32,531 bases of DNA from contig JACRGX010000075.1 in the NCBI GenBank assembly GCA_016212185.1, positions 1 to 32,531 of the forward strand, in the 5' to 3' direction. The notes beneath the pieces are model-generated. The model was given only the letters and a program-made list of their open reading frames with translations, made no database searches and was not told where the DNA came from. Numbering within the stretch: position 1 is the stretch's first letter; each line of letters starts with the position of its first letter. This DNA comes from Nitrospirota bacterium (GTDB lineage Bacteria > Nitrospirota > Thermodesulfovibrionia > UBA6902 > DSMQ01). Position numbers and translations under genes: made by a program. This document shows, in pieces, positions 1-6,262 of the stretch.

Positions 1-10
1 AGAACATACG

Positions 11-24
11 TGTAACATATTACA
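11..24. promoter_or_regulatory. TGTAA-N4-TTACA palindrome upstream of the PEP-CTERM gene
   Basis: The 14-bp sequence TGTAACATATTACA has perfect 5-bp arms. It belongs to the same class as the palindromes at 4290-4307, 4423-4436 and 4490-4503 upstream of the diguanylate cyclase gene. A shared transcription factor is inferred; no regulator gene can be assigned. The rest of 1-227 is AT-rich and I see no convincing promoter or gene in it. Confidence 0.4.
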
Positions 25-227
25 ATTTTAGCCCTAATGAGCTGTCATTCAAGGCCTCTTGTTATAAAATATTTTTACATGCTAATCTTAATTATTTGCA
101 ATTATTACTTACTATTAGCCAGCTTAAATTGCCTTCAAAACCAATCAACAAACAATTTTTACACTCTTTAGCATACATTTTGCACCAACTAATACTGAAA
201 TAAAAAAATACAAAGGGGGAATTAATC

Positions 228-893
228 ATGGTACCGCGTAAAAAAATATTAAACAGTCTCACACATAGAAGTGCCAGGTATTTAGTATTAGTTATCGCCA
301 TGTTTTTTGTTTGCGGGGCAAAAGCAACATATGCTGATACGCTTTTAAGCAACAGTTATGCATATGCTTTCGGCAGTAACCCTAATGCCATTATCATTGA
401 CGTAGATATCTTTGATAATTACTTAGGGGACTACAGTATGTATTACTGGCAATATACTGTAACAAACAATTCCTATAACCCCAGCCCGGGGATTACAAAC
501 GGCTTCTCAGGCTTTTTGCTTGAATTACCTATCTTAATTCCTGAGCTTGCAAATATGTCAGCGCCGAATGCTAATTGGGACTATAATTGCTGTGCAGGCA
601 ATAGGGTGGAATATGCTGTAGAATGGGACATTAAGCCCCTTGACGGCAATGGCATACTGCCGGAACAGCAGGGAGTCTTCGGCTTTACAACAACACCGCG
701 CACATGGACCAACAGCGACGGCTGGTTTCATACATGGAAAGGAGAGCTACAAGTAGATAGGATATCCTTTACCGGAGGCCCCGAAATCCCTAACGCAGTT
801 GCTCCTGAACCTATAAGCTCCATTCTCTTTCTTAGCGGCGGGTCATTTTTAGCCGGCAGAAATTATCTCAGAAAAAAAAGAAAAAACAGCTAA
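228..893 (+). CDS. Secreted PEP-CTERM sorting-domain protein
   Basis: This 221-residue protein begins with a signal peptide (basic residues 4-17, hydrophobic core about 18-30, likely cleavage near the AKA or TYA at 31-36). It ends in a PEP-CTERM tripartite signal: Pro-Glu-Pro at 193-195, a short hydrophobic helix at about 196-210 and a basic RKKRK tail. In this family an exosortase removes the tail at the membrane and the protein is exported to the surface or into exopolysaccharide. The middle (40-185), rich in Tyr, Trp and Asn, matches no domain I can name. The start is supported by a purine-rich AAAGGGGGA at 212-220. A strong terminator follows at once, so the gene is probably monocistronic. 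No exosortase is visible in this window. The PEP-CTERM call is firm; the function of the body is unknown. Confidence 0.88.
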   Translation: MVPRKKILNSLTHRSARYLVLVIAMFFVCGAKATYADTLLSNSYAYAFGSNPNAIIIDVDIFDNYLGDYSMYYWQYTVTNNSYNPSPGITNGFSGFLLELPILIPELANMSAPNANWDYNCCAGNRVEYAVEWDIKPLDGNGILPEQQGVFGFTTTPRTWTNSDGWFHTWKGELQVDRISFTGGPEIPNAVAPEPISSILFLSGGSFLAGRNYLRKKRKNS

Positions 894-910
894 AAATTTG
901 CATAATTAGC

Positions 911-959
911 AGAGCAAAAAAAGGGGGCTTGGAATAACCAAGCCCCCTTTTTTTGCTCT
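911..959 (+). terminator. Rho-independent terminator, perfect 22-bp stem
   Basis: Arms at 911-932 and 938-959 are perfect inverted repeats around a 5-nt loop (AATAA). The GC-rich core GGGGGCTTGG is flanked by A7 on the left and T7 on the right, so the hairpin could terminate transcription from either direction. It lies 18 bp after the PEP-CTERM stop codon. Confidence 0.92.
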
Positions 960-1043
960 GCATTAAGCTCTATTGCAATATTACCGTTAATCCTTTAAGA
1001 TAATTCTGTAGTTAAAAAAACCTTTTTCTATTAATCTATTGCT

Positions 1044-1535
1044 ATGCGCAACATTATCATTGGCCTTTCTATTTTATTTTATATATTATCAGGCATTATC
1101 ACATTTAAGGCATTAGTAATCCCCGCCGGCCGCGCCAATGTACCTGCAAATAAGACAAGGGTTTTGGCTGTGCTTGGAGACGGGGCGTTTTCTTCGGGGC
1201 AGTTTATCATTGACGAACGTCTTATAACTGCCGTTAAAAATACGGTGTCTGAAATTTCGGCATCCCCTGATTACCGTGTAATTATAGAGGGACATACTGA
1301 CAACAGGCCTATCAGGTCATCTGCCGTAATGAGATACTCTGATAATATGGAATTATCATTTCTCAGGGCAAAGATTGTTGCCTCTATATTAGTTAAATAC
1401 GACATACCGGTTGAGCGTATCTCTGTAATCGGTTACGGCGACGCCAGACCGATAGCCTCCAATGATACTGCTGAAGGCAGGGTCAAAAACAGGAGAGTTG
1501 AGATAAAACTTATCCCTAAGGACAAGGGGTTTTGA
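1044..1535 (+). CDS. OmpA-family peptidoglycan-binding protein with N-terminal membrane anchor
   Basis: This 163-residue protein has one hydrophobic segment (about residues 3-25, no clear cleavage site, so a signal anchor or uncleaved signal) and a C-terminal OmpA/MotB-like domain (about 60-157). The domain shows the signature VIIEGHTDNRP, then the LSFLRAKIVASIL helix, the ISVIGYGDARP strand and the NRRVEIKL ending. These domains bind peptidoglycan non-covalently. It lacks the beta-barrel of classical OmpA. The ATPase gene downstream begins only 6 bp after its stop, so the two are probably cotranscribed and may form an envelope complex in which this protein provides the cell-wall anchor (inference). 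I see no strong Shine-Dalgarno before the ATG. Confidence 0.85.
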   Translation: MRNIIIGLSILFYILSGIITFKALVIPAGRANVPANKTRVLAVLGDGAFSSGQFIIDERLITAVKNTVSEISASPDYRVIIEGHTDNRPIRSSAVMRYSDNMELSFLRAKIVASILVKYDIPVERISVIGYGDARPIASNDTAEGRVKNRRVEIKLIPKDKGF

Positions 1536-1541
1536 AATATT

Positions 1542-2702
1542 ATGTACACTAACCACTTCGGTCTTAACATGCTTCCCTTTGAAAATGTGCCTGATCCGGC
1601 CTTCTTTTTTGACCAGGGCGATCATGCCCGCATCCGCTCAAGGATAACAGACTCCTTGAAAGCAGGCAGGGGGTTGATAGTGGTGACAGGGCCTATCGGG
1701 TCAGGCAAGACAACCATAAGTCAAAAAATAATTTCTGATTTTTCCAACACTATAAAACTTATATGGATGGCTGAGCCGCCGGCAAACAGCCTGGATCTTT
1801 TTCTGTTTATTGCCCAGGGGCTTGGTCTAAAACCTCAGGTCTCCGAGAGGGTATTTATTCTGAGAGATATTAAGGATGCCCTCTTAAAAATCAATTCTGA
1901 AGGCAGTAAATGCCTGCTTATAATAGATGAATCTCATCTGATGTCGGATGATACGCTCAACGGCATACGGCTGCTGAACAATCTTGAAGAGGGCGCAATT
2001 AAACTTATTCAGATACTTCTGCTTGGCCAGGAAGAATTGATGAAGACAATCAACAAGCCTGAGATGGAGCCCTTTAAACAGCGCATTGCAGCCCTGGAAA
2101 TCATGGGGAAGATGAGTCCGGACAGGATACGTGAATATATCCTGCACCGTATTCGGACAGCAGGAGGACAGCCTTCTATATTTTCAGACACAGGATGGGA
2201 GGCATTAGTTTTAGCCTTTGGTCCAGGGAACACTCCGCGTGTAATCAATTTATTATGCGACAAATCTCTCAGCCTGACCTTTGAGAAAGGAAAACCGGCA
2301 GTAGACCTGGATGATATTTACGAGGCTGCCGGAGAAATGGGGCTGCAGAAAGAAGTCTTTCATTACAAGATGACACTCAGGCGAAACGAAATGAAAAAGC
2401 AAGCTATAACCGCAATTGAAAAAGATCCCATTAGAGAAGCTGAAGCAATTCAACATTCATCAGGCAAAGAGCCTGATGCAGCCGGTATCCATATACACAT
2501 ACAACCGGAAACTTTTCAGCCGGTTCAGACAAAACCTGTAATCAATTCTCCTGCGTCCGGGGCAACTGAAAAAGGATTAAAAACGCCTGTAGTTTTATTT
2601 TTGTTTTCTGTTGCAGCGCTCATCCTGAGTTTGTTTTTCTACTGCTGGCGGACCGGCTCTCTTGAACCGGCAGCCTGCTTCAGCAAATTAATTGGTTTTT
2701 GA
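1542..2702 (+). CDS. ExeA/GspA-type AAA ATPase with C-terminal membrane anchor (copy 1)
   Basis: This 386-residue ATPase opens with the ExeA/GspA-type start (FGLNMLPFENVPDPAFFF). It carries Walker A GPIGSGKTT at 50-58, Walker B CLLIIDESH at 124-132 and a sensor-like strand ILLLGQEEL at about 158-166. A linker of about 80 residues leads to one hydrophobic helix at about 349-368 and a short tail. ExeA proteins energise secretin insertion across peptidoglycan. The related XrtA-associated ATPase family occurs in exosortase/exopolysaccharide loci, which fits the PEP-CTERM gene nearby. The tail lacks the peptidoglycan-binding domain of Aeromonas ExeA; the OmpA-domain protein encoded just upstream could supply that function (inference). 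It is a close paralogue of the next gene. Confidence 0.85.
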   Translation: MYTNHFGLNMLPFENVPDPAFFFDQGDHARIRSRITDSLKAGRGLIVVTGPIGSGKTTISQKIISDFSNTIKLIWMAEPPANSLDLFLFIAQGLGLKPQVSERVFILRDIKDALLKINSEGSKCLLIIDESHLMSDDTLNGIRLLNNLEEGAIKLIQILLLGQEELMKTINKPEMEPFKQRIAALEIMGKMSPDRIREYILHRIRTAGGQPSIFSDTGWEALVLAFGPGNTPRVINLLCDKSLSLTFEKGKPAVDLDDIYEAAGEMGLQKEVFHYKMTLRRNEMKKQAITAIEKDPIREAEAIQHSSGKEPDAAGIHIHIQPETFQPVQTKPVINSPASGATEKGLKTPVVLFLFSVAALILSLFFYCWRTGSLEPAACFSKLIGF

Positions 2703-2780
2703 TTGAAAATAATATATGTTTAGATAGAGTTACAGATTAAGGTAAAGCTTATTTCTGACGATAAGGAGAATTAAGATAAT

Positions 2781-3953
2781 ATGTACACCAGGCATTTCGG
2801 TCTCAAAACACTTCCTTTTGAAAACGTGCCTGATCCGGCTTTCTTTTTTGATCAGGGCGATTATGCCAAAGTCCGCAGCCGGATAACAGATTCTTTAAAT
2901 GCAGGCAGAGGTTTAATCGTAGTGACAGGGCCTATCGGGTCCGGCAAGACAACCCTTAGTCAAATGATAAAATCCGATATTCCTTCTAATATAAAACTTA
3001 TATGGATGGCGCTGCCGCCCGGGAGCAGCACAGATCTTTTTATTTTTATTGCCAGTGAGCTTGAGCTGAAGCCCTCAACATCTGAGATGGTCTTTCTTTT
3101 AAGGGATATTAAGAATGCCCTCTTAAAAATCAATTCCGACGGCAGTAAATGCCTGCTCATAATAGATGAATCTCATCTGATGCCGGATGAAACACTTAAC
3201 GGCATCCGGCTGCTGAACAATCTTGAAGAGGGTGCAATCAAACTTATCCAGATACTTCTGCTTGGACAGGAAGAATTGATGGAAATAATCAACAGACCTA
3301 AGATGGAGTCTTTCAAACAGCGCATTGCAACTCTGGAAAATATAGGGAAGTTGGATTCCGACAGGCTGCGTAAGTATATCTCGCACCGCATTCACGTGGC
3401 AGGAGGACAGTCCTCCATATTTTCAGATACAGGATGGGAGGCCTTAAGTTTAGCTTTTGGTTCTGAAGGCACACCCCGCGTAATCAATTCCTTATGCGAC
3501 AGATCCCTCAACTTCGCATTTGAAAGAGAACAACAAACGGCAGATGTTCATAACGTCTATAAAGCTGCACAGGGAATGGGATTAAGCAATGAAATCTTTC
3601 ATTATGTAGTTGAGCTTAAAAACAGGGAGAGGGAGAGAAAGAAACAAGCAATATCTGACCTGGGAGCTAATTCTGTATTAGAGCCGGCAACTTCCATTCA
3701 TACGGTGAGCAGGGAATCAGACGGAACAGATATGGAGCATAAGGACATACCGTCAGTGCCGTTACAGTCAGCATGGAAGGAAGATGAAATCAGCCTTGCT
3801 ACCTCTAATATTGAACAAAAAAATCTGAAAATACCGCTGTTATTACTCCTGCTGTTCATAATAGCGCTCATTTTAAGTCTCTTTTTATACTGCCGGATAT
3901 TTGACTCTTCTGATCCAACTGCATGCTTTAATAAATTCATAGGGTTTGAGTAA
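2781..3953 (+). CDS. ExeA/GspA-type AAA ATPase with C-terminal membrane anchor (copy 2)
   Basis: This 390-residue tandem paralogue of the preceding gene is very similar through the N-terminal ATPase half, including at nucleotide level around Walker A (GPIGSGKTT), Walker B (CLLIIDESH) and the ILLLGQEEL strand. It diverges in the linker, which is charged and rich in Glu/Lys/Arg near 285-300. A C-terminal transmembrane helix and short tail are kept at about 353-375. An AAGGAGA Shine-Dalgarno precedes the ATG. The 78-bp gap to copy 1 suggests one transcript. With both nucleotide-binding sites intact, a hetero-oligomeric ATPase or two specialised motors are possible; neither can be shown from sequence. 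Confidence 0.85.
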   Translation: MYTRHFGLKTLPFENVPDPAFFFDQGDYAKVRSRITDSLNAGRGLIVVTGPIGSGKTTLSQMIKSDIPSNIKLIWMALPPGSSTDLFIFIASELELKPSTSEMVFLLRDIKNALLKINSDGSKCLLIIDESHLMPDETLNGIRLLNNLEEGAIKLIQILLLGQEELMEIINRPKMESFKQRIATLENIGKLDSDRLRKYISHRIHVAGGQSSIFSDTGWEALSLAFGSEGTPRVINSLCDRSLNFAFEREQQTADVHNVYKAAQGMGLSNEIFHYVVELKNRERERKKQAISDLGANSVLEPATSIHTVSRESDGTDMEHKDIPSVPLQSAWKEDEISLATSNIEQKNLKIPLLLLLLFIIALILSLFLYCRIFDSSDPTACFNKFIGFE

Positions 3954-4029
3954 AAAATATTTCTTTTTCTAACCTGAGCCGGATCTTTTATATTGGAATG
4001 CCTGATGAAAATAGATGGAAGGGAACTAG

Positions 4030-4260
4030 TTGAAGAGCAAGTTCATCTATAATAAAGTCATATGTATCGCCCCACTTAGATTACAGGACAGAATTTATAT
4101 TGTAAAAGCAAAAGAAGACCCTGCGGTAAGTAACATCGCAGCAAAAATGAGCAGTGTCAAAATTATAAATGATATTTTTTTAAGCATAACCCTTTCTCCT
4201 CTCATCTTTTTTTATATATCATTAACTTCTTATCTATGTATAATGCAAATCTCATGCTAA
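4030..4260 (+). CDS. Doubtful small ORF, TTG start
   Basis: This is an open frame of 76 codons starting at TTG. The product would have a basic N-terminal half and a hydrophobic C-terminal segment (about residues 48-74) that could span the membrane. No good Shine-Dalgarno or family resemblance is visible and the region is AT-rich, so it may be noncoding. It is listed because it is the only sizeable frame in the 721-bp gap between the second ATPase and the diguanylate cyclase. Confidence 0.15.
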   Translation: MKSKFIYNKVICIAPLRLQDRIYIVKAKEDPAVSNIAAKMSSVKIINDIFLSITLSPLIFFYISLTSYLCIMQISC

Positions 4261-4289
4261 AAAACATTTTTAGTTTCTATCAATAAACT

Positions 4290-4307
4290 TGTAAAGTTAA
4301 GTTTACA
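4290..4307. promoter_or_regulatory. TGTAAA-N6-TTTACA palindrome
   Basis: TGTAAAGTTAAGTTTACA has perfect 6-bp arms around 6 nt. It is the most distal of the TGTAA/TTACA sites upstream of the diguanylate cyclase gene. Regulator unknown. Confidence 0.4.
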
Positions 4308-4397
4308 TTTATAACACTATAATTTTAAGACGCTTCCCCTATTCCTAATTTAAAACATTTAGAATCAATACGTTTAGGAAAATTGCTGAATAAACGA

Positions 4398-4503
4398 TTA
4401 TATGTGTCTTGGTTTACATAAATGTAACCTGTTACATATGTGTTACTTTACATAGGCGTAAACTATGACATATGTGTTACTTTGTATGATGTAAACTTTT
4501 ACA
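4398..4503. promoter_or_regulatory. Tandem array of TTTACAT/TGTAAC half-sites (likely operator region)
   Basis: Three imperfect direct repeats of about 33-35 bp lie end to end (about 4398-4432, 4433-4467, 4468-4500), each starting near ATATGTGT and ending near TGTAA(A/C)CT. Embedded are overlapping perfect-arm palindromes: TTACATAAATGTAA at 4413-4426, TGTAACCTGTTACA at 4423-4436 and TGTAAACTTTTACA at 4490-4503. Clustered, regularly spaced half-sites are the usual look of a cooperative operator. The array lies 170-280 bp upstream of the diguanylate cyclase start. Regulator identity is unknown. Confidence 0.5.
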
Positions 4504-4542
4504 ACATTTAGTATTTCTCTTGTTGCGCATAATATTAATATT

Positions 4543-4601
4543 GCCCTCATGGGGATGGTGAATCTCTTAAAGGATATGTCGTCAGCGTTTATGTGGAGGG
4601 C
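4543..4601 (+). ncRNA. Possible structured leader RNA upstream of the diguanylate cyclase
   Basis: A closing stem GCCCTC (4543-4548) / GAGGGC (4596-4601) encloses an inner hairpin GGGAT-GGTGA-ATCTC (4552-4566) and about 30 further bases. A-rich sequence and AT-rich DNA follow, then the gene at 4675. The arrangement looks like a compact folded RNA or cis-regulatory leader. It matches neither the class I nor the class II cyclic-di-GMP riboswitch motifs I know. Structure is seen; function is speculation. Confidence 0.25.
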
Positions 4602-4674
4602 AAAAAATGATATAATTATTGTATGTTTTAAATATTAACTGATGGTCCTTAATTGACAGGGGTCTGAAAATTAC

Positions 4675-5868
4675 ATGGACTGGAATATAATTTTAGAAAT
4701 ATTGCCCGATTTGCTGCCATGGCTTTTATTGCTATCCTTTACCTGCCTCATTGCTTTTTTATTTTACTTGTGGGGTAAACAGACAGGAGTTTCCAAAGGC
4801 AAGGAACAAATAAGCAAAAAAACCCGGCTCATAGAGTCCCAGAGGGACAAGCTTCAGAGCGAACTGACTGCCGTCAACCTGAAACTTGAGCAGTATATTA
4901 ATTTTCTTGTAAGGATTCCTGATGCGGTGAAAAACATAAACTCCGCTCTTTCATTTGACGAGCTGGTCACATCAACAATCAGGCTGACAAAAGAGATGAT
5001 TGACACAAACGCAGTGGAAATTTATATCAAAGACCTGAAAAGCGGCAACCTGAAGCTGGTCGCGGCTTTCGGCACAAACCGGGGGCAATCAATTGAGTTA
5101 AAGCCCGGTGAGGATGTAGTGGGCAATGCGGCTGAACTGCTGATATTAGTTTCAAGAGACTCCCTGAAACCGAGCAGGAATACTGCAGCCGACAAGTTCA
5201 TTGAAATGGCCGCGCCCATTGCCTTCAGAGGAAGCCTCATCGGGGTCATCGGCATCGGAAAGATTAAGAGGCGCATGGAAAACGAAAAACGGCTTCTGTC
5301 CATGATAGCCGACCTTTTTGCAGTGGCATACAGAAACCTTGAGTCCCTTGACAGCGTCAAGGAGGAGGCTATAACAGACGCCCTGACCGGGCTCTTCAAC
5401 CGGCGATACTTCTTTGAAGCGGCTCACAGTGAACTACGGAAAACAGAGAGCTACAACTCCACTCTCTCGGTATTCATCTTTGACATTGATAATTTCAAGC
5501 ATTACAATGACACAAACGGCCATCCGCAAGGCGATATCCTGCTGAAGGAGCTGGCGCTCCTGGTTAAAAAAAATTCCCGCTCTACAAACATAGTTGCCCG
5601 TTACGGCGGCGAAGAATTCATAGTACTGCTGAAGGACAACGATAAGAACGGCGTCATGACCTATGCCGAAAATATCAGAAAAATGATTGAGACTCATCCT
5701 TTCCAGCACCGGGAAAAACAGCCTCTCGGCTTTGTTTCCATCAGCGGAGGAGTAGTCGCTTACCCAGTTGACGGAGATACCATAGAAAAACTTATCAAAA
5801 ACGCTGACAGCGCTCTCTATTCCGCAAAAGAATCCGGCAGAAACCGTGTGATTGCATACCAGTCATAA
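4675..5868 (+). CDS. Membrane-anchored GAF-GGDEF diguanylate cyclase
   Basis: This 397-residue protein has one N-terminal transmembrane helix (about 13-34), a basic and coiled-coil linker (about 35-75), a GAF-like sensory domain (about 85-225) and a GGDEF domain (about 230-397). The active site is GGEEF at 311-315, preceded by the metal-binding strand FIFDIDNFK and the NGHPQGD loop, so it should make cyclic di-GMP from two GTP. The usual inhibitory I-site RxxD has Asn in place of Asp (R302-S-T-N305), which may weaken product inhibition. There is no EAL or HD-GYP domain. The nearby pilB/pilT/pilC genes and surface-protein genes are the sort of functions c-di-GMP controls (inference). A large palindrome-rich region lies upstream. 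Confidence 0.92.
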   Translation: MDWNIILEILPDLLPWLLLLSFTCLIAFLFYLWGKQTGVSKGKEQISKKTRLIESQRDKLQSELTAVNLKLEQYINFLVRIPDAVKNINSALSFDELVTSTIRLTKEMIDTNAVEIYIKDLKSGNLKLVAAFGTNRGQSIELKPGEDVVGNAAELLILVSRDSLKPSRNTAADKFIEMAAPIAFRGSLIGVIGIGKIKRRMENEKRLLSMIADLFAVAYRNLESLDSVKEEAITDALTGLFNRRYFFEAAHSELRKTESYNSTLSVFIFDIDNFKHYNDTNGHPQGDILLKELALLVKKNSRSTNIVARYGGEEFIVLLKDNDKNGVMTYAENIRKMIETHPFQHREKQPLGFVSISGGVVAYPVDGDTIEKLIKNADSALYSAKESGRNRVIAYQS

Positions 5869-5913
5869 AAAACCGTTCTTGCCTTAACACTAAAAAATCC
5901 TTTAAACTTAAAT

Positions 5914-5925
5914 TTGGCAGACGCG
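5914..5925 (+). pseudogene. tRNA-Leu D-arm fragment
   Basis: TTGGCAGACGCG is identical to the D-arm segment of the intact tRNA-Leu at 5977-5988, with similar bases before it, but has no tRNA continuation. It is probably a remnant of a second tRNA-Leu gene. It could be chance reuse of a short sequence, but 12 identical bases 63 bp from the real copy make descent more likely. Confidence 0.4.
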
Positions 5926-5944
5926 TCCCGAATTATAATAATAT

Positions 5945-6055
5945 ATTAAGTTGACTTGTATGGGCGAGTGGCGGAATTGGCAGACGCGCTGGACTTAGGA
6001 TCCAGTGGGCAACCGTGGAGGTTCAAGTCCTCTCTCGCCCATTTGTCAACTTAAT
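5945..6055. repeat. 11-bp perfect inverted repeat flanking the tRNA gene
   Basis: ATTAAGTTGAC (5945-5955) and GTCAACTTAAT (6045-6055) are exact reverse complements that bracket tRNA-Leu with spacings of 6 and 3 nt. In the precursor they would extend the acceptor stem. A TATAAT at 5934-5939 would start transcription close to the left arm. Other explanations are the ends of an inserted segment or a processing signal. Confidence 0.5.
5962..6041 (+). tRNA. tRNA-Leu (anticodon TAG)
   Basis: The cloverleaf is complete. Acceptor GGGCGAG (5962-5968) pairs with CTCGCCC (6034-6040), followed by discriminator A6041. The D-arm contains the AATTGGCAGACGCG typical of tRNA-Leu. Anticodon stem CTGGA/TCCAG closes the loop CTTAGGA with anticodon TAG at 5996-5998, and there is a long class II variable arm. 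The T-arm is GGAGG-TTCAAGT-CCTCT. CCA is not encoded. It decodes CUA and, by wobble, other CUN codons. Confidence 0.97.
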
Positions 6056-6065
6056 TTGGAATATC

Positions 6066-6108
6066 GGGATGGGTAACCGTGGGGGTTCAACTCCCCCCTC
6101 TCGCACCA
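6066..6108 (+). pseudogene. 3' half of a second tRNA-Leu, with encoded CCA
   Basis: From about 6070 the sequence matches a tRNA-Leu 3' half: the GGGTAACCGT variable-arm segment, T-arm GGGGG-TTCAACT-CCCCC (6081-6097), acceptor strand CTCTCGC (6098-6104), discriminator A and an encoded CCA (6106-6108). The matching 5' half is absent: the expected GCGAGAG does not occur upstream. It differs from the intact neighbour in T-arm and acceptor, so it derives from a different isoacceptor, not a simple duplication. Confidence 0.75.
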
Positions 6109-6123
6109 AACAAGAAGTTAAGA

Positions 6124-6137
6124 GCCTGCCGGCAGGC
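6124..6137. repeat. GC-rich 14-bp perfect palindrome
   Basis: GCCTGCCGGCAGGC is its own reverse complement and sits among AGTTAAGAG-like word repeats (6114-6158). A related CTGCCT...AGGCAG palindrome occurs at 21723-21741, so this may be a small dispersed repeat. Confidence 0.5.
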
Positions 6138-6156
6138 AGGTTATGAGTTAAGAGTT

Positions 6157-6180
6157 ATCCCGACACTTCGGGATCATTTT
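6157..6180 (+). terminator. Likely terminator after the tRNA region
   Basis: A 7-bp stem ATCCCGA (6157-6163) / TCGGGAT (6168-6174) with loop CACT is followed by CATTTTTAATTT. The U-run is short and preceded by CA, so it is moderate in strength. It would end the tRNA transcript before pilB. Confidence 0.5.
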
Positions 6181-6226
6181 TAATTTCTAACTTTTTCGGA
6201 AAGGAAATATTTCTCAAGGAAAAGTG

Positions 6227-6255
6227 TTGACTTTTAACTGTATTTTAGCTAAATT
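6227..6255 (+). promoter_or_regulatory. Sigma-70-like promoter directly in front of pilB
   Basis: TTGACT (6227-6232), a 17-bp spacer, then TAAATT (6250-6255). Transcription would start within about a base of the pilB ATG at 6263, giving a leaderless mRNA. No Shine-Dalgarno is present, which agrees with this. Confidence 0.5.
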
Positions 6256-6262
6256 TTAAGTC

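Noticed and set aside
4551-4601. Fluoride or c-di-GMP riboswitch upstream of the diguanylate cyclase
   Set aside because: Only the first part resembles the fluoride motif; the conserved 3' segments are missing, and neither c-di-GMP riboswitch class signature is present.
5911-5939. TTGGCA/TATAAT as a full tRNA promoter
   Set aside because: Spacing is only 14 bp; the -10 alone may be real, but the -35 is better explained as a tRNA fragment.
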